A stretch of DNA of 64,000 nt from Methyloligella solikamskensis. Its GTDB lineage: Bacteria > Pseudomonadota > Alphaproteobacteria > Rhizobiales > Methyloligellaceae. A program made the position numbers and the translations under genes. The stretch is taken from positions 1,488,001-1,552,000 of the forward strand of contig NZ_JBHTJO010000001.1 of assembly GCF_042676065.1 (NCBI RefSeq). The letters run 5' to 3'. The notes below the pieces were generated by a model. It was not told the DNA's origin. It saw only the letters and a list, made by a program, of their open reading frames with translations, and made no database searches. This document shows, one piece after another, positions 16,098 to 24,241 of this stretch. The stretch's first letter is position 1. The number at the start of each line of letters is the position of its first letter.

Positions 16098-16272
16098 AAG
16101 GGTTATGCCGAGTTGTTGACAGGGTTTGAGTTGGCGTTTGCCGGTGGATCACAATCGGTCACCAACAGCTCGACAATACCCCCAACCGTCACCGGAGGCA
16201 CCCTGGCTCCCAATGACGGTTCTGGTCATATTGTTCCGGCGCCCATCGGATGCCGTGTGGTTGGAGATGTGA

Positions 16273-17580
16273 TCAAACGTAGAAGTCCAGCTCTTCCTGC
16301 TCCTTTAGCAGATCCCGCATCTTGATAGGATCGTCGCCAAAGAAGAACACCAAACCCCAATGCGTGCCGAAGGCCTGGCGATCCGGCACCATTTCCTCCG
16401 TGGGTTCGACGAGCTCGTGAGACTCGAAATACGGATGCTCAGTGGTTTCTTTCGGCATTTCCAGCTTGCTGATCACACGACGGCGCGGGTAGACGCCGAA
16501 GCATCCAGCGTAGCCCTTGGCATCTTCGACTTCCCTGGGGAAAAAGCTATCGACCTCTTCTTTAGTGCTCTTGGGGTCGAACACAAGCATGGACGCCTGG
16601 TAGGCGTTGAAGCCGTATGCGCGCTCAATCAGCTCGAACGCCTTAAATCCGGGCGGGCGATAGGCGATCTCACCAAAGTACATTTCACCATCGGAGGTGA
16701 CGAAATATTCCGGGTGAATCAGTCCGAACTTGATGTCGAAGGTTTTGATCAGCTTCTCGATCTGCTTGGTGATCGCATTGCGCCAGCTTTCCAGTTCACT
16801 GGTGGCGGGCACAAAGACCGAATAACCCAGCGTCACATACTCGGAGATGTTCAGAAACTTGATCTCACCGTCATGAATCCAAGCCTCGACCGCGAATTCC
16901 CAACCATCGAGGTGGCTTTCCATCAGTAGCGGATATTCTTCGTCCGGGATCTTATCGATATCTTCGATATCTCGGATCATGCGGTGACCGAGGCAGCCGG
17001 CCTTGTCGAAGGCCTTGACGTGAATCGGGTCATCGGGATCGCCTTCAAGTTTGAGCAGCGTCTGGTTGACGCGCTTCATGAAGCGGACGACGTCGTCCTT
17101 CTCGTGCGCTTCCTCGAAAATCCCCACGCGTATACCGCCCAACTGGGCACGGCGCTTCATCAATGCTTTGTCCCGAAACAGGATGGATTGACTATACATG
17201 CGCGGCTTGTCCATGAGGACTGAGTTGATCGCACCCGACCATTCGACAGTTTCTTCAAACAGGGGGATCGCCACGTCGACGCCCTGGTCTTTGAGCCGCT
17301 GAGCAATCTCCAATGATCGATCGTTCAGGCGCGCAAAGTCCCACGGAATGAACGGAACATTATTCGCTGCGCAATAGTCTGCGGCCCACTCGGGCGCAAC
17401 GACCACGTAACGGCGATCAAACTTCTGGGCGGCCTTGATTGCATTCACGCTCCAGCCCAGCAAGGCGATGTACCCCTTGTCCGGATCCTTGGGTGTTTCC
17501 GTTCCCCGCACTGAGTCCAGCGTCGGATCGGTCCAGCCCGAAACATCCTTGGTGATCGGAGCCGCTGATTCTTTCGACAT
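16273..17580 (-). CDS. ATP-grasp domain carboxylate-amine ligase-like protein
   Basis: A 435-residue soluble protein of ATP-grasp layout. The N-terminal pre-ATP-grasp part contains GYIALLGWSVNAIKAAQKF. The central part has ILFRDKALMKRRAQLGGIRV, the typical DK..MK entry to the ATP-grasp domain, then EFAVEAWIHDGEIKFLNISE and the metal-binding end HPEYFVTSDGEMYFGEIAYR. Such enzymes form acyl-phosphates and join a carboxylate to an amine or thiol; the substrate is not predictable. A near-perfect TAAGGAGG lies before the ATG. GC is visibly lower than in the housekeeping genes (hand-counted lines 53-57%), suggesting acquisition. The metallopeptidase lies downstream. Confidence 0.82.
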   Translation of the reverse strand: MSKESAAPITKDVSGWTDPTLDSVRGTETPKDPDKGYIALLGWSVNAIKAAQKFDRRYVVVAPEWAADYCAANNVPFIPWDFARLNDRSLEIAQRLKDQGVDVAIPLFEETVEWSGAINSVLMDKPRMYSQSILFRDKALMKRRAQLGGIRVGIFEEAHEKDDVVRFMKRVNQTLLKLEGDPDDPIHVKAFDKAGCLGHRMIRDIEDIDKIPDEEYPLLMESHLDGWEFAVEAWIHDGEIKFLNISEYVTLGYSVFVPATSELESWRNAITKQIEKLIKTFDIKFGLIHPEYFVTSDGEMYFGEIAYRPPGFKAFELIERAYGFNAYQASMLVFDPKSTKEEVDSFFPREVEDAKGYAGCFGVYPRRRVISKLEMPKETTEHPYFESHELVEPTEEMVPDRQAFGTHWGLVFFFGDDPIKMRDLLKEQEELDFYV

Positions 17581-17597
17581 ATGATGTCCTCCTTACA

Positions 17598-17612
17598 CGC
17601 GAAAAATTCGCG
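17598..17612 (-). promoter_or_regulatory. Inverted repeat in the ATP-grasp leader
   Basis: CGCGAA and TTCGCG arms flank three A residues on the plus strand. On the ATP-grasp transcript this places a short hairpin directly upstream of the TAAGGAGG site, so it may act as an operator or affect translation. Confidence 0.35.
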
Positions 17613-18152
17613 GTACTTTGTTTGCGTTTCCGTTCTTGGCGTTGATCGTTCCCACTGACGTGGTCCGCTTGGCTGCCCCCCTTGCAAGTGATCTTGAGCC
17701 CGTGCCCCGCCGCTAATGCACACTCATCAGGGCACTATCTTCAGAAGCGTCAGATATATGGCCGCGGCAATCTTAACCTCCTGAAGACGCGGGTGAAGGC
17801 GCGTCCGTCTATGCTCGATAGCAGCCGTTATCACTCCGCAGACGGGCGGGGTGATTTGGAACGCGGGCACCTCCTAAACGCAGGTGCTTCCTATCTGTGG
17901 ATCAAGCTAATTCCCACCCGAAAGATATCGCGCGCCGCTTAACCAGCAAAATTGCCCAACGTCGTAAGGTAGGGCCTCGTTCCGCGCGATCTTTTACCTG
18001 GTATTCCTCAGCAACCTTCCACAGATCCTAAGAGAATAACAGCCAACAGAGGAAAATCTTCAGTCAGAATACCATGAGGAGCGTGGTCAACGCGTCCACG
18101 GGCGACCTTCTAAACTTCAAACTGAGACACGACCGCTTGTCGTGAAGGATCC
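17613..18152. other. Intergenic region between ATP-grasp gene and HVA1 gene
   Basis: About 540 bases without a supported gene. It is a divergent region and should hold promoters for both neighbours. A short hairpin GCACCT...AGGTGC lies near 17866-17886. An 86-codon open frame at 17682-17942 has no credible ribosome binding site or recognisable product and is not called. Local AT content is higher around 18000-18120. Confidence 0.4.
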
Positions 18153-18362
18153 ATGTCTGACGAATTCAAACCCGGCGACAAGGTGAGCTGGGAAACCGCG
18201 CAAGGCACCACGACCGGCGAGGTGATCGAGAAGGTCACCTCGAAGACGAAGATCAAAGGTCACGTGGCAAAGCCCAGCCCGGACGATCCCCAATATGTCG
18301 TGAGGAGCGACAAGACCGGCGAAGAGGCGGTCCACAAGCCCGACGCGCTGACCAAGCGCTAG
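18153..18362 (+). CDS. HVA1-type TUDOR domain protein (DUF2945)
   Basis: A 69-residue protein covering exactly one HVA1/DUF2945 domain: KPGDKVSWETAQGTTTGEV, then VTSKTKIKGHVAKPSPDDPQ and YVVRSDKTGEEAVHKPDAL. The family is small, cytosolic and of unknown function, often stress-linked in Rhizobiales. The ATG is preceded by GAAGGAT. It converges with the glutamine-synthetase-like gene, 12 bases between stops. Confidence 0.9.
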   Translation: MSDEFKPGDKVSWETAQGTTTGEVIEKVTSKTKIKGHVAKPSPDDPQYVVRSDKTGEEAVHKPDALTKR

Positions 18363-18374
18363 TGTGTGCTCAGC

Positions 18375-19829
18375 TCAGATGGCTTCCAGCAAGCGTTGGC
18401 GCTCCGGCTCCTCGACCCGGTAATAGTCGCGCTCCCATTCGCTGAGCTTCCAGCCCAGATAGATATCGCGCATCTCTTCGCCGAAGGTTTCCACGGCGAT
18501 CGGATCGGTTTCGAACGCCTGCAGCGCTTCCAACAGGGTGCGAGGCAGGCGGCGCACGGTGCCTGTCTCGGTCTCGAACGTGTCGGACGCGGTCGGCTTG
18601 CCGAGGCGGAGATAGAGATTGTCGTTCATGGGATCGCCGGGGTCGCCGGATTTCTCGATCCCCTCCAGCCCCGCCATCAGGGTGATCGCCGCGCCGAGAT
18701 GGAAGTTGCAGGAGATGTCCGGCGCCCGGTTCTCCACGCAAGGGCGGTTCATGGGCAGGCGGATCATGGCCGAGCGGTTGTTCTTGCCGTAGGCGCGCAG
18801 CACCGGCGCCCAGCTCATATCGGCCATCTCGCCTTGGGCCAGCAAACCCTTGTAGGAGTTGAAGCTGGGGCAGGTCACGGCCGTGATGGCGCTGGCATGG
18901 TCGAGGATGCCGGACACGAAATGGTAGCCGAGATCGGGGAAGGGGATGCCGTGTTTGGCGGCTAAGTCCCCGCCGTTTCCGGCGAAGAGGTTCTCGCCGC
19001 TCGCCTGGTCGTAGAGCGACATGTTGAAGTGAGCGCCGGAGCGGAAATCGCCTGCGAAGGGTTTCGGCATGAAGCTCGCCACGAGCCCCATCTGTTGCGC
19101 CAGGGTCTTCGCCATGAAGCGGAAGAAGACGAGCCGGTCGCACATGGTCAGGACGTCGGCATAGGCGAAGTCCAGCTCGTACTGGCTTTGGCCGCCCTCG
19201 GCGTCAAAGGAATAGACGTTCCAGCCGAGCGTATTCATCGCCTCGACGATGCGCTCCAGATAGCTCATGGACTGCACGGTCTGGTGCACGTCATAGGCCG
19301 GGCAGGGGCCCTTATGGGGCCGTTCGGCGAGCGGCGCGGTGCCGTCCTCCGTCGCCCGCAGGACATAGAACTCGGTCTCGACGCCGAGATTCATGCCGAA
19401 CCCGGCCTCTTTCGTCTTCGCCAGCGCCTTCTTGAGGATCACCCGACTGCAATTCTTATAAGGCGAGTCGTGATACCAGAGGTCGGAAGCGAACCACGCA
19501 TAGCGCTTGTCCCAGGGAAAGATCGTGCAGCTGTCGAGATCCGGGACGGCGGCGCACTCGTCCTTCTCCGGGCCGATCAACCCCATGCCGTCCATGGCGC
19601 CGACCGTGAAGAGTTCGGAGCCGGCGCACATCTTCTCGAAGCTTGCGATCGGCACGGCCTTGGCCTTCGGCACGCCGTGCACGTCGACATAGGTGGCGAA
19701 GCAGTATTGTACGCCTGTCTCGACGAGCTCTCGATGAAGTGCTTTGACGCGTTCCGGATCGTTCACGGGCAATCCCCCTTGCTTTGCGGTGACCTTGAGC
19801 GATGGGTCGCTCAACTCCGCCATTTCCAT
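18375..19829 (-). CDS. Glutamine synthetase-family ligase (type III GlnT / gamma-glutamylamide synthetase-like)
   Basis: A 484-residue member of the glutamine synthetase superfamily. Recognisable are ATYVDVHGVPKAKAVPI near the N terminus, the metal-binding GVETEFYVL, SGAHFNMSLYD, the NSYKGLLAQGEMADMSWAPV block and the substrate arginines in RPCVENRAPDISCNFHLG. The sequence is closer to the GlnT/GmaS branch than to GlnA and lacks a clear GlnA adenylylation-loop motif. Members ligate glutamate with ammonia or with amines such as methylamine. It is divergent from a creatininase-family gene, with a perfect palindrome midway. Substrate choice between ammonia and an amine is unresolved. Confidence 0.85.
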   Translation of the reverse strand: MEMAELSDPSLKVTAKQGGLPVNDPERVKALHRELVETGVQYCFATYVDVHGVPKAKAVPIASFEKMCAGSELFTVGAMDGMGLIGPEKDECAAVPDLDSCTIFPWDKRYAWFASDLWYHDSPYKNCSRVILKKALAKTKEAGFGMNLGVETEFYVLRATEDGTAPLAERPHKGPCPAYDVHQTVQSMSYLERIVEAMNTLGWNVYSFDAEGGQSQYELDFAYADVLTMCDRLVFFRFMAKTLAQQMGLVASFMPKPFAGDFRSGAHFNMSLYDQASGENLFAGNGGDLAAKHGIPFPDLGYHFVSGILDHASAITAVTCPSFNSYKGLLAQGEMADMSWAPVLRAYGKNNRSAMIRLPMNRPCVENRAPDISCNFHLGAAITLMAGLEGIEKSGDPGDPMNDNLYLRLGKPTASDTFETETGTVRRLPRTLLEALQAFETDPIAVETFGEEMRDIYLGWKLSEWERDYYRVEEPERQRLLEAI

Positions 19830-19972
19830 CCGGGGATCCGGGTTGCAAGTCGGAGGCCAGCGCCGCGAAGGACGCGGGTAGCCCGTGTTTCAGTGTGCTT
19901 GCTTCTCTCAGCTGGCTGGGACGCGGCCGTTTGCCCACGGCAAGGGCGCAAGGATTGTGCGTCCGCTGCTTA

Positions 19973-19988
19973 TTAATTGAACAATTAA
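19973..19988. promoter_or_regulatory. TTAATTG-AA-CAATTAA palindrome in a divergent promoter region
   Basis: A perfect 16-bp inverted repeat, TTAATTGAACAATTAA, stands out in an AT-rich pocket of a GC-rich region. It lies about midway between the start of the glutamine-synthetase-like gene (19829) and the creatininase-family gene (20112). The shape resembles MarR/GntR-class operators. No regulator gene is adjacent. Confidence 0.55.
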
Positions 19989-20111
19989 CAGCCCGCACTT
20001 CAACGTTTCCTCGCGTTTTCATCGTTCTGAGGCCGATCCGCGTGGCATGGTGGTTGCAGCTTCACGGTCCGGCAGAGGCCGATCCGGAGCAGAGCAACAG
20101 ACGAGGCGACA

Positions 20112-20864
20112 ATGGCGCGATGGGATCTTCTGACGAGCAACGAGATTGAAGCGATGATCGCCGACGGGCGCGATCTGGCCGTGCTGCCGGTGGGCGCGAC
20201 GGAGCAGCATGGGCCCCATCTCGCCTGCGGCTGCGATACGATCTCCGCGGAGACCCTTGCGCAGCTGGCATGCGAGCGGGCGAACGTCCTGGCGCTGCCC
20301 GCCTTGGCCTATGGCTGCTCCCTCGGTCACACGGAAAAGTGGACCGGCACGTTCTCGCTGCATCCGGGGACCATGATCGACGTCATCGTGGAGCTCGGCC
20401 GCTGGGCCGTCGCGAACGGCATCACCAAGCTGCTGTTCCTCTCCGGTCACGGCACCAACGATGCACCGTTGAAGAGCGCGATCCTGCAGCTTCGCTACGA
20501 ATTTCCGGAGGCCCGGTTCGCCACCATGGGGCTGTGGGATATCTCGCCCCGGGTCGGCCAGCTCTATTTCCGGGATGGCGCCGACATCCATGCCAATCGG
20601 GGCGAGACATCGGTCCTGCTTCATCTGAGGCCCGAAATGGTCCGCATGGAGGAGAGCTTCGATGTAGCGGACGTGACGCCGGGCACGCACTTCTCCTACG
20701 CAATGCCGGCCACGACACCGACAGGCGTTGTGGGGAGCCCGAGCGAATCCACCGAAGAGGACGGCGCGATGATGGTGGAGACCATTGTCTCCGACCTGGC
20801 CGCCTGGCTCGAAACGGCGCTCGCCGAAGACTGGCCGACGCTTCCCGAAGGGCCGAAAGCGTAA
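20112..20864 (+). CDS. Creatininase-family metal-dependent amidohydrolase
   Basis: A 250-residue enzyme. The metal-binding signature VLPVGATEQHGPHLACGCD, the later LFLSGHGTNDAPLKSAI and the ADIHANRGETSVLL block define the creatininase family (creatinine amidohydrolase, MftE and formamide-hydrolase relatives). These hydrolyse cyclic or linear amides using two metal ions. The neighbourhood has no creatine or mycofactocin genes, so creatinine itself is unlikely. The divergent amide ligase suggests an amide or gamma-glutamyl-type substrate, as an inference only. The ATG follows CGAGGCGAC. Confidence 0.87.
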   Translation: MARWDLLTSNEIEAMIADGRDLAVLPVGATEQHGPHLACGCDTISAETLAQLACERANVLALPALAYGCSLGHTEKWTGTFSLHPGTMIDVIVELGRWAVANGITKLLFLSGHGTNDAPLKSAILQLRYEFPEARFATMGLWDISPRVGQLYFRDGADIHANRGETSVLLHLRPEMVRMEESFDVADVTPGTHFSYAMPATTPTGVVGSPSESTEEDGAMMVETIVSDLAAWLETALAEDWPTLPEGPKA

Positions 20865-20923
20865 GGGCAGAAGTCGTAAGGGCAGTTGCTCCGGGGTGGT
20901 TGCTCGCGGGCGGTTCTGGGGCA

Positions 20924-21379
20924 ATGCTCGCGGTTATGGCCGATCCGCTCGATTCCGCATTCTTCGACCTCCTGACCGGAAGCTATCGCCGTCTGGTGGG
21001 TACGGATCTGGTCGTGCCGGGTCGGGACGCGCGCTGGCTTTATGAAGACGCGCCCTTCGCCGTGCTGGCCCACAACACCGACGACGATCCCCGTTTCGTC
21101 TACGGCAATCGCACGGCCCAAAGCTGCTTCGAGATGGGCTGGGACGAGATCGTGGGCCTCCCCTCGCGCTATTCGGCGGAAGCGCCGGAGCGGGGCGAGC
21201 GTCAGCGTCTGCTCGAAGCTGTAGCGCGCGACGGCTTCGGGCGGGGCTATCGCGGAATCCGTATCGCGAAGTCGGGCAGGCGGTTCTTCATCGAAGACGG
21301 GGTGATCTGGCAGCTCATCGACGACGCCGGCACATTCTGCGGCCAGGCGGCGACCTTCGCCCGCTGGACGGACGTCTAA
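20924..21379 (+). CDS. MEKHLA (PAS-like) domain protein
   Basis: A 151-residue protein made of a single MEKHLA domain: FFDLLTGSYRRLVGTDLV, APFAVLAHNTDDDPRFVYGN, the RTAQSCFEMGWDEIVGLPSR helix region, AEAPERGERQRLLEAVARDG and GRRFFIEDGVIWQLIDDAG. MEKHLA is a PAS-related sensor/ligand domain; standalone bacterial copies have no known role. The ATG at 20924 or that at 20936 may be used; neither has a strong ribosome binding site. It lies 59 bases after the creatininase-family gene and may share its transcript. Confidence 0.85.
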   Translation: MLAVMADPLDSAFFDLLTGSYRRLVGTDLVVPGRDARWLYEDAPFAVLAHNTDDDPRFVYGNRTAQSCFEMGWDEIVGLPSRYSAEAPERGERQRLLEAVARDGFGRGYRGIRIAKSGRRFFIEDGVIWQLIDDAGTFCGQAATFARWTDV

Positions 21380-21406
21380 GGCCCGTTTCTCTTATCTTTT
21401 GCTGCC

Positions 21407-21470
21407 CTTAGCGCTAAGCATCGGCGTTTCCTATCGCCTGATAAGATATTGAAATCAATGATATTTTTTG
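21407..21470. promoter_or_regulatory. AT-rich, palindrome-containing region upstream of the YdeP-type gene
   Basis: The 270-base gap before the oxidoreductase contains the perfect palindrome CTTAGCGCTAAG (21407-21418) and ATTGAAATCAAT (21448-21459) within an AT-rich stretch ending in TTTTTT. This is the best candidate for the promoter and operator region of that gene. Spacing does not fit a canonical FNR box. Confidence 0.35.
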
Positions 21471-21649
21471 ACGCGCGGCACTTGGTGCGCTAGGCGATCG
21501 CTCTTACGTGACCGGTAATGAGGCGCGCGAGCGCGGCCTGTCGCGGAAACTCGTTTTCGGTTCGCAAGGGCAGCGCTTCCGAGCGGCAGCCCCCTGAAGG
21601 AACGGGCGCGCCGCTCGTCCGAACGAAGAACCCAATAGGGAAAAAGAAT

Positions 21650-24001
21650 ATGGCTTCTGACAAAGATCGGAAATCCGACCACGACGATCATGCCGCGGGT
21701 GGCTGGGGTGCGGTGAACGCCGCCGAAAAGCAGCTGAGCCGGCAGAAGATCCTGGTGAAGGGCAACAAGCTCCTGCTCTCCATGAACAAGCCCGGCGGCT
21801 TTGACTGTCCGAGCTGTGCGTGGCCCGATCCCAAGAAGCCGAAGATCGCCGAGTATTGTGAGAATGGCGCGAAGGCCGTGGCCTGGGAGGCCACCAAGAA
21901 GCGCACGACGCCGGAGTTCTTTGCAGAGCATACGGTGACCGAGCTTCTGACCTGGAGCGATTTCGAGCTTGAGGATCAGGGCCGGCTCACCCATCCCATG
22001 CGCTACAACCCGGAGACCGACAAATACGAGGCGGTCGACTGGAATACGGCGCTCACCGAAATTGGCTCATACGTGCGCGAGCAGGATCCGAGCCGCGTCG
22101 AGCTTTACACCTCGGGCCGCACCTCCAACGAAGCCGCCTTCCTCTGGCAGCTCTACGGCCGGCTGATCGGCACCAACAACTTCCCCGACTGCTCCAACAT
22201 GTGCCACGAGACGACCACCGTGGCGCTGCCCGAGAGCATCGGCATCGGCAAGGGTACGGTGACGCTCGAAGATTGGGAGCATTGCGACGCGCTCTTCATC
22301 ATCGGCCAGAACCCCGGAACCAATAGCCCGCGCATGCTGTCCTATCTCCACGAGATGGCGATGAAGGGCGTGCCGATCGTCAGTTTCAATCCGCTGAAGG
22401 AGCGGGGGCTTGTCCGCTTCACCGATCCCCAGAGCCCGCGGGAGATGCTGACCGGCAAGGCCCAGCGGATCAGCTCCAACTATTTCCAGGTGCGGACCGG
22501 CGGCGACATTCTCGCCATGCAGGGCATCTGCAAGGTCGTGGTCGAGGCGGACGATGCCGCCAAAGCTGCGGGCCGCGAGCGCATCCTCGATGTCGACTTC
22601 ATCGAGGAGCACACCCACGGGTTTGAGGCTTTCGCCGATTACGTCCGCGAGCTTAGCTGGGCGGATATCGAGCTCTACACGGCGCTCACCCGCGAGCAGA
22701 TCGAGCAGGCCGCCGAGATCTACATGAAGGCCAAGAATGTTATCTGCTGCTGGGGCATGGGCATCACCCAGCACCGCCGCGGCGGCGACGCCATGCAGCA
22801 GATCATCAACATGCTGCTCCTGCGCGGGAACATGGGGCGGCCGGGCGCGGGCGCTTGTCCCATCCGCGGTCATTCCAACGTCCAGGGCGACCGGACGGTC
22901 GGCATCTACCAGAAGCCGAAGGAGCCGTTCCTGAAGAAGATGGACGAGGTGTTCGGCTTCGAAAATCCGCGGGAGTGGGGTCACGACACGGCCCAGTGCT
23001 GCGAGGCGATTCTGCGCGGCGACGTGGACGTCTTCCTCGGCATGGGCGGCAATTTCTTCCGCGCCATTCCGGACCTGGAGCGGGTGACGGCCAAGGTGAA
23101 GGATATCGGCCTGACCATGCATGTCGGCACGAAGCTCAACCGCAGCCATCTGCTCCACGGCAAGCGCGCCTATATCCTTCCCGCCCTGGGCCGCACCGAG
23201 CTGGACGAGCAGGAATGCGGCAAGCAGACCATTACGGTCGAAGACAGCTTCTCCATGGTGCACGGCTCCACCGGCATGCTGAAGCCGGCGAGCGAGCACC
23301 TGCGCTCGGAGCCCTGGATCATCGCCGGCCTTGCCAAGGAGACGGTCGCCGATCGTGCCGAGATCGATTGGGACGGGCTGGTCGCCAACTACGACCGCAT
23401 CCGGGACAAGATGGAAGAGGTCTTCCCCGACCTGTTCGAGAACTTCAACGAGCGGCTTATGGTGCCGGGCGGCTTCCGCCTGCCAAACGGCGCATCGGAG
23501 CGCGTCTGGAACACGCCCACGGGCAAGGCGAACTTCCTGTTCAATCCGGCGCTCAAGGATTCCGACGATGCGGTGCCCGATTCCGGCCATCTGCAGCTCA
23601 TGACGCTGCGCAGCCACGACCAGTTCAACACGACCGTCTATTCCCTGAACGACCGCTATCGCGGCATCAAGGAGGACCGCATGGTGGTGTTCATGAACGA
23701 GCGCGACATGGAAGAGCGCGGGCTTTCCGAAGGCGACATGATCACCTTCGAGGCGGCGGCCGACGACGGCATCGAGCGGATTGTCAGTGGCTTCAAGGTC
23801 GTGAAATACGACATGCCCCAGGGCTGCTGTGGTGCGTATTATCCGGAGACGAACCCGCTGCTCGCGCTGTCCCATCGTGACGAGCGCAGCAACACGCCGG
23901 CCTCAAAATCCGTGCCCGTGAAGGTCGTCGCCATGACGCCTGGTGCGGCACCAGAGACTGTCGTCGAAGGGCAGGGGCCTGAGCTGGTCCCAGCAGAATA
24001 A
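21650..24001 (+). CDS. FdhF/YdeP-family molybdopterin oxidoreductase
   Basis: A 783-residue cytosolic protein, close to the E. coli YdeP length. The N-terminal FDCPSCAWPDPKKPKIAEYC holds cysteines for an iron-sulfur cluster. The molybdopterin domains follow with YTSGRTSNEAAFLWQLYGR, DCSNMCHETTTVALPESIG, IIGQNPGTNSPRML and the C-terminal cofactor-binding domain with LMTLRSHDQFNTTVYSLNDR. YdeP-like enzymes resemble formate dehydrogenase alpha subunits but their substrate is not established; in E. coli ydeP affects acid resistance. No fdhD or partner subunit is adjacent. ATG 21650 is chosen because upstream residues do not match the family. Confidence 0.9.
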   Translation: MASDKDRKSDHDDHAAGGWGAVNAAEKQLSRQKILVKGNKLLLSMNKPGGFDCPSCAWPDPKKPKIAEYCENGAKAVAWEATKKRTTPEFFAEHTVTELLTWSDFELEDQGRLTHPMRYNPETDKYEAVDWNTALTEIGSYVREQDPSRVELYTSGRTSNEAAFLWQLYGRLIGTNNFPDCSNMCHETTTVALPESIGIGKGTVTLEDWEHCDALFIIGQNPGTNSPRMLSYLHEMAMKGVPIVSFNPLKERGLVRFTDPQSPREMLTGKAQRISSNYFQVRTGGDILAMQGICKVVVEADDAAKAAGRERILDVDFIEEHTHGFEAFADYVRELSWADIELYTALTREQIEQAAEIYMKAKNVICCWGMGITQHRRGGDAMQQIINMLLLRGNMGRPGAGACPIRGHSNVQGDRTVGIYQKPKEPFLKKMDEVFGFENPREWGHDTAQCCEAILRGDVDVFLGMGGNFFRAIPDLERVTAKVKDIGLTMHVGTKLNRSHLLHGKRAYILPALGRTELDEQECGKQTITVEDSFSMVHGSTGMLKPASEHLRSEPWIIAGLAKETVADRAEIDWDGLVANYDRIRDKMEEVFPDLFENFNERLMVPGGFRLPNGASERVWNTPTGKANFLFNPALKDSDDAVPDSGHLQLMTLRSHDQFNTTVYSLNDRYRGIKEDRMVVFMNERDMEERGLSEGDMITFEAAADDGIERIVSGFKVVKYDMPQGCCGAYYPETNPLLALSHRDERSNTPASKSVPVKVVAMTPGAAPETVVEGQGPELVPAE

Positions 24002-24017
24002 AGGCGCGTTCCGCCTT

Positions 24018-24064
24018 CATGTGCCATGGCGCGTGTCCTGAGTGACGCGACGCCGTGGCACATG
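24018..24064. terminator. Long imperfect hairpin after the YdeP-type gene
   Basis: CATGTGCCA (24018-24026) and TGGCACATG (24056-24064) are perfect 9-bp arms; pairing continues inward for about six more pairs with one bulge. No T-run follows, so it could be a factor-assisted terminator, an mRNA-stabilising end or an operator. Confidence 0.45.
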
Positions 24065-24241
24065 CACCCTTGCCGCAATCTCCGGTAGGTAGCGTTTTCG
24101 CACGGACTCGGGGTTTCCGGGTGGCCCGGCTGGGCGTCTTCTCAAATTGTCACGCGCTTCAATTCCGCGCCTATTTCGCGTTGCGGATCGCGGCATCTAT
24201 GTGCCGGGGGTGCGTAGTTTTAGATTTGGCTGTTCTTGCAG

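Noticed and set aside
16149..16229. 26-codon minus-strand frame between ATP-grasp and peptidase genes
   Set aside because: Only a weak GGA before the ATG; too short to support without ribosome profiling or conservation.
16044..16325. Plus-strand frame of 93 codons as a peptide precursor for the ATP-grasp enzyme
   Set aside because: Its ATG shares the GCATGC with the divergent metallopeptidase start, it has no ribosome binding site, and its end runs antisense into the ATP-grasp gene.
17682..17942. 86-codon open frame in the long gap
   Set aside because: No ribosome binding site, composition like non-coding DNA, no domain.
21448..21459. FNR box before the YdeP-type gene
   Set aside because: ATTGA-AA-TCAAT has a two-base spacer between arms rather than the spacing of TTGAT-N4-ATCAA.
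22067..23875. 602-codon antisense open frame inside the molybdopterin oxidoreductase gene
   Set aside because: Shadow of third-position GC bias; the product is a repetitive His/Arg/Ala-rich sequence with no domain.
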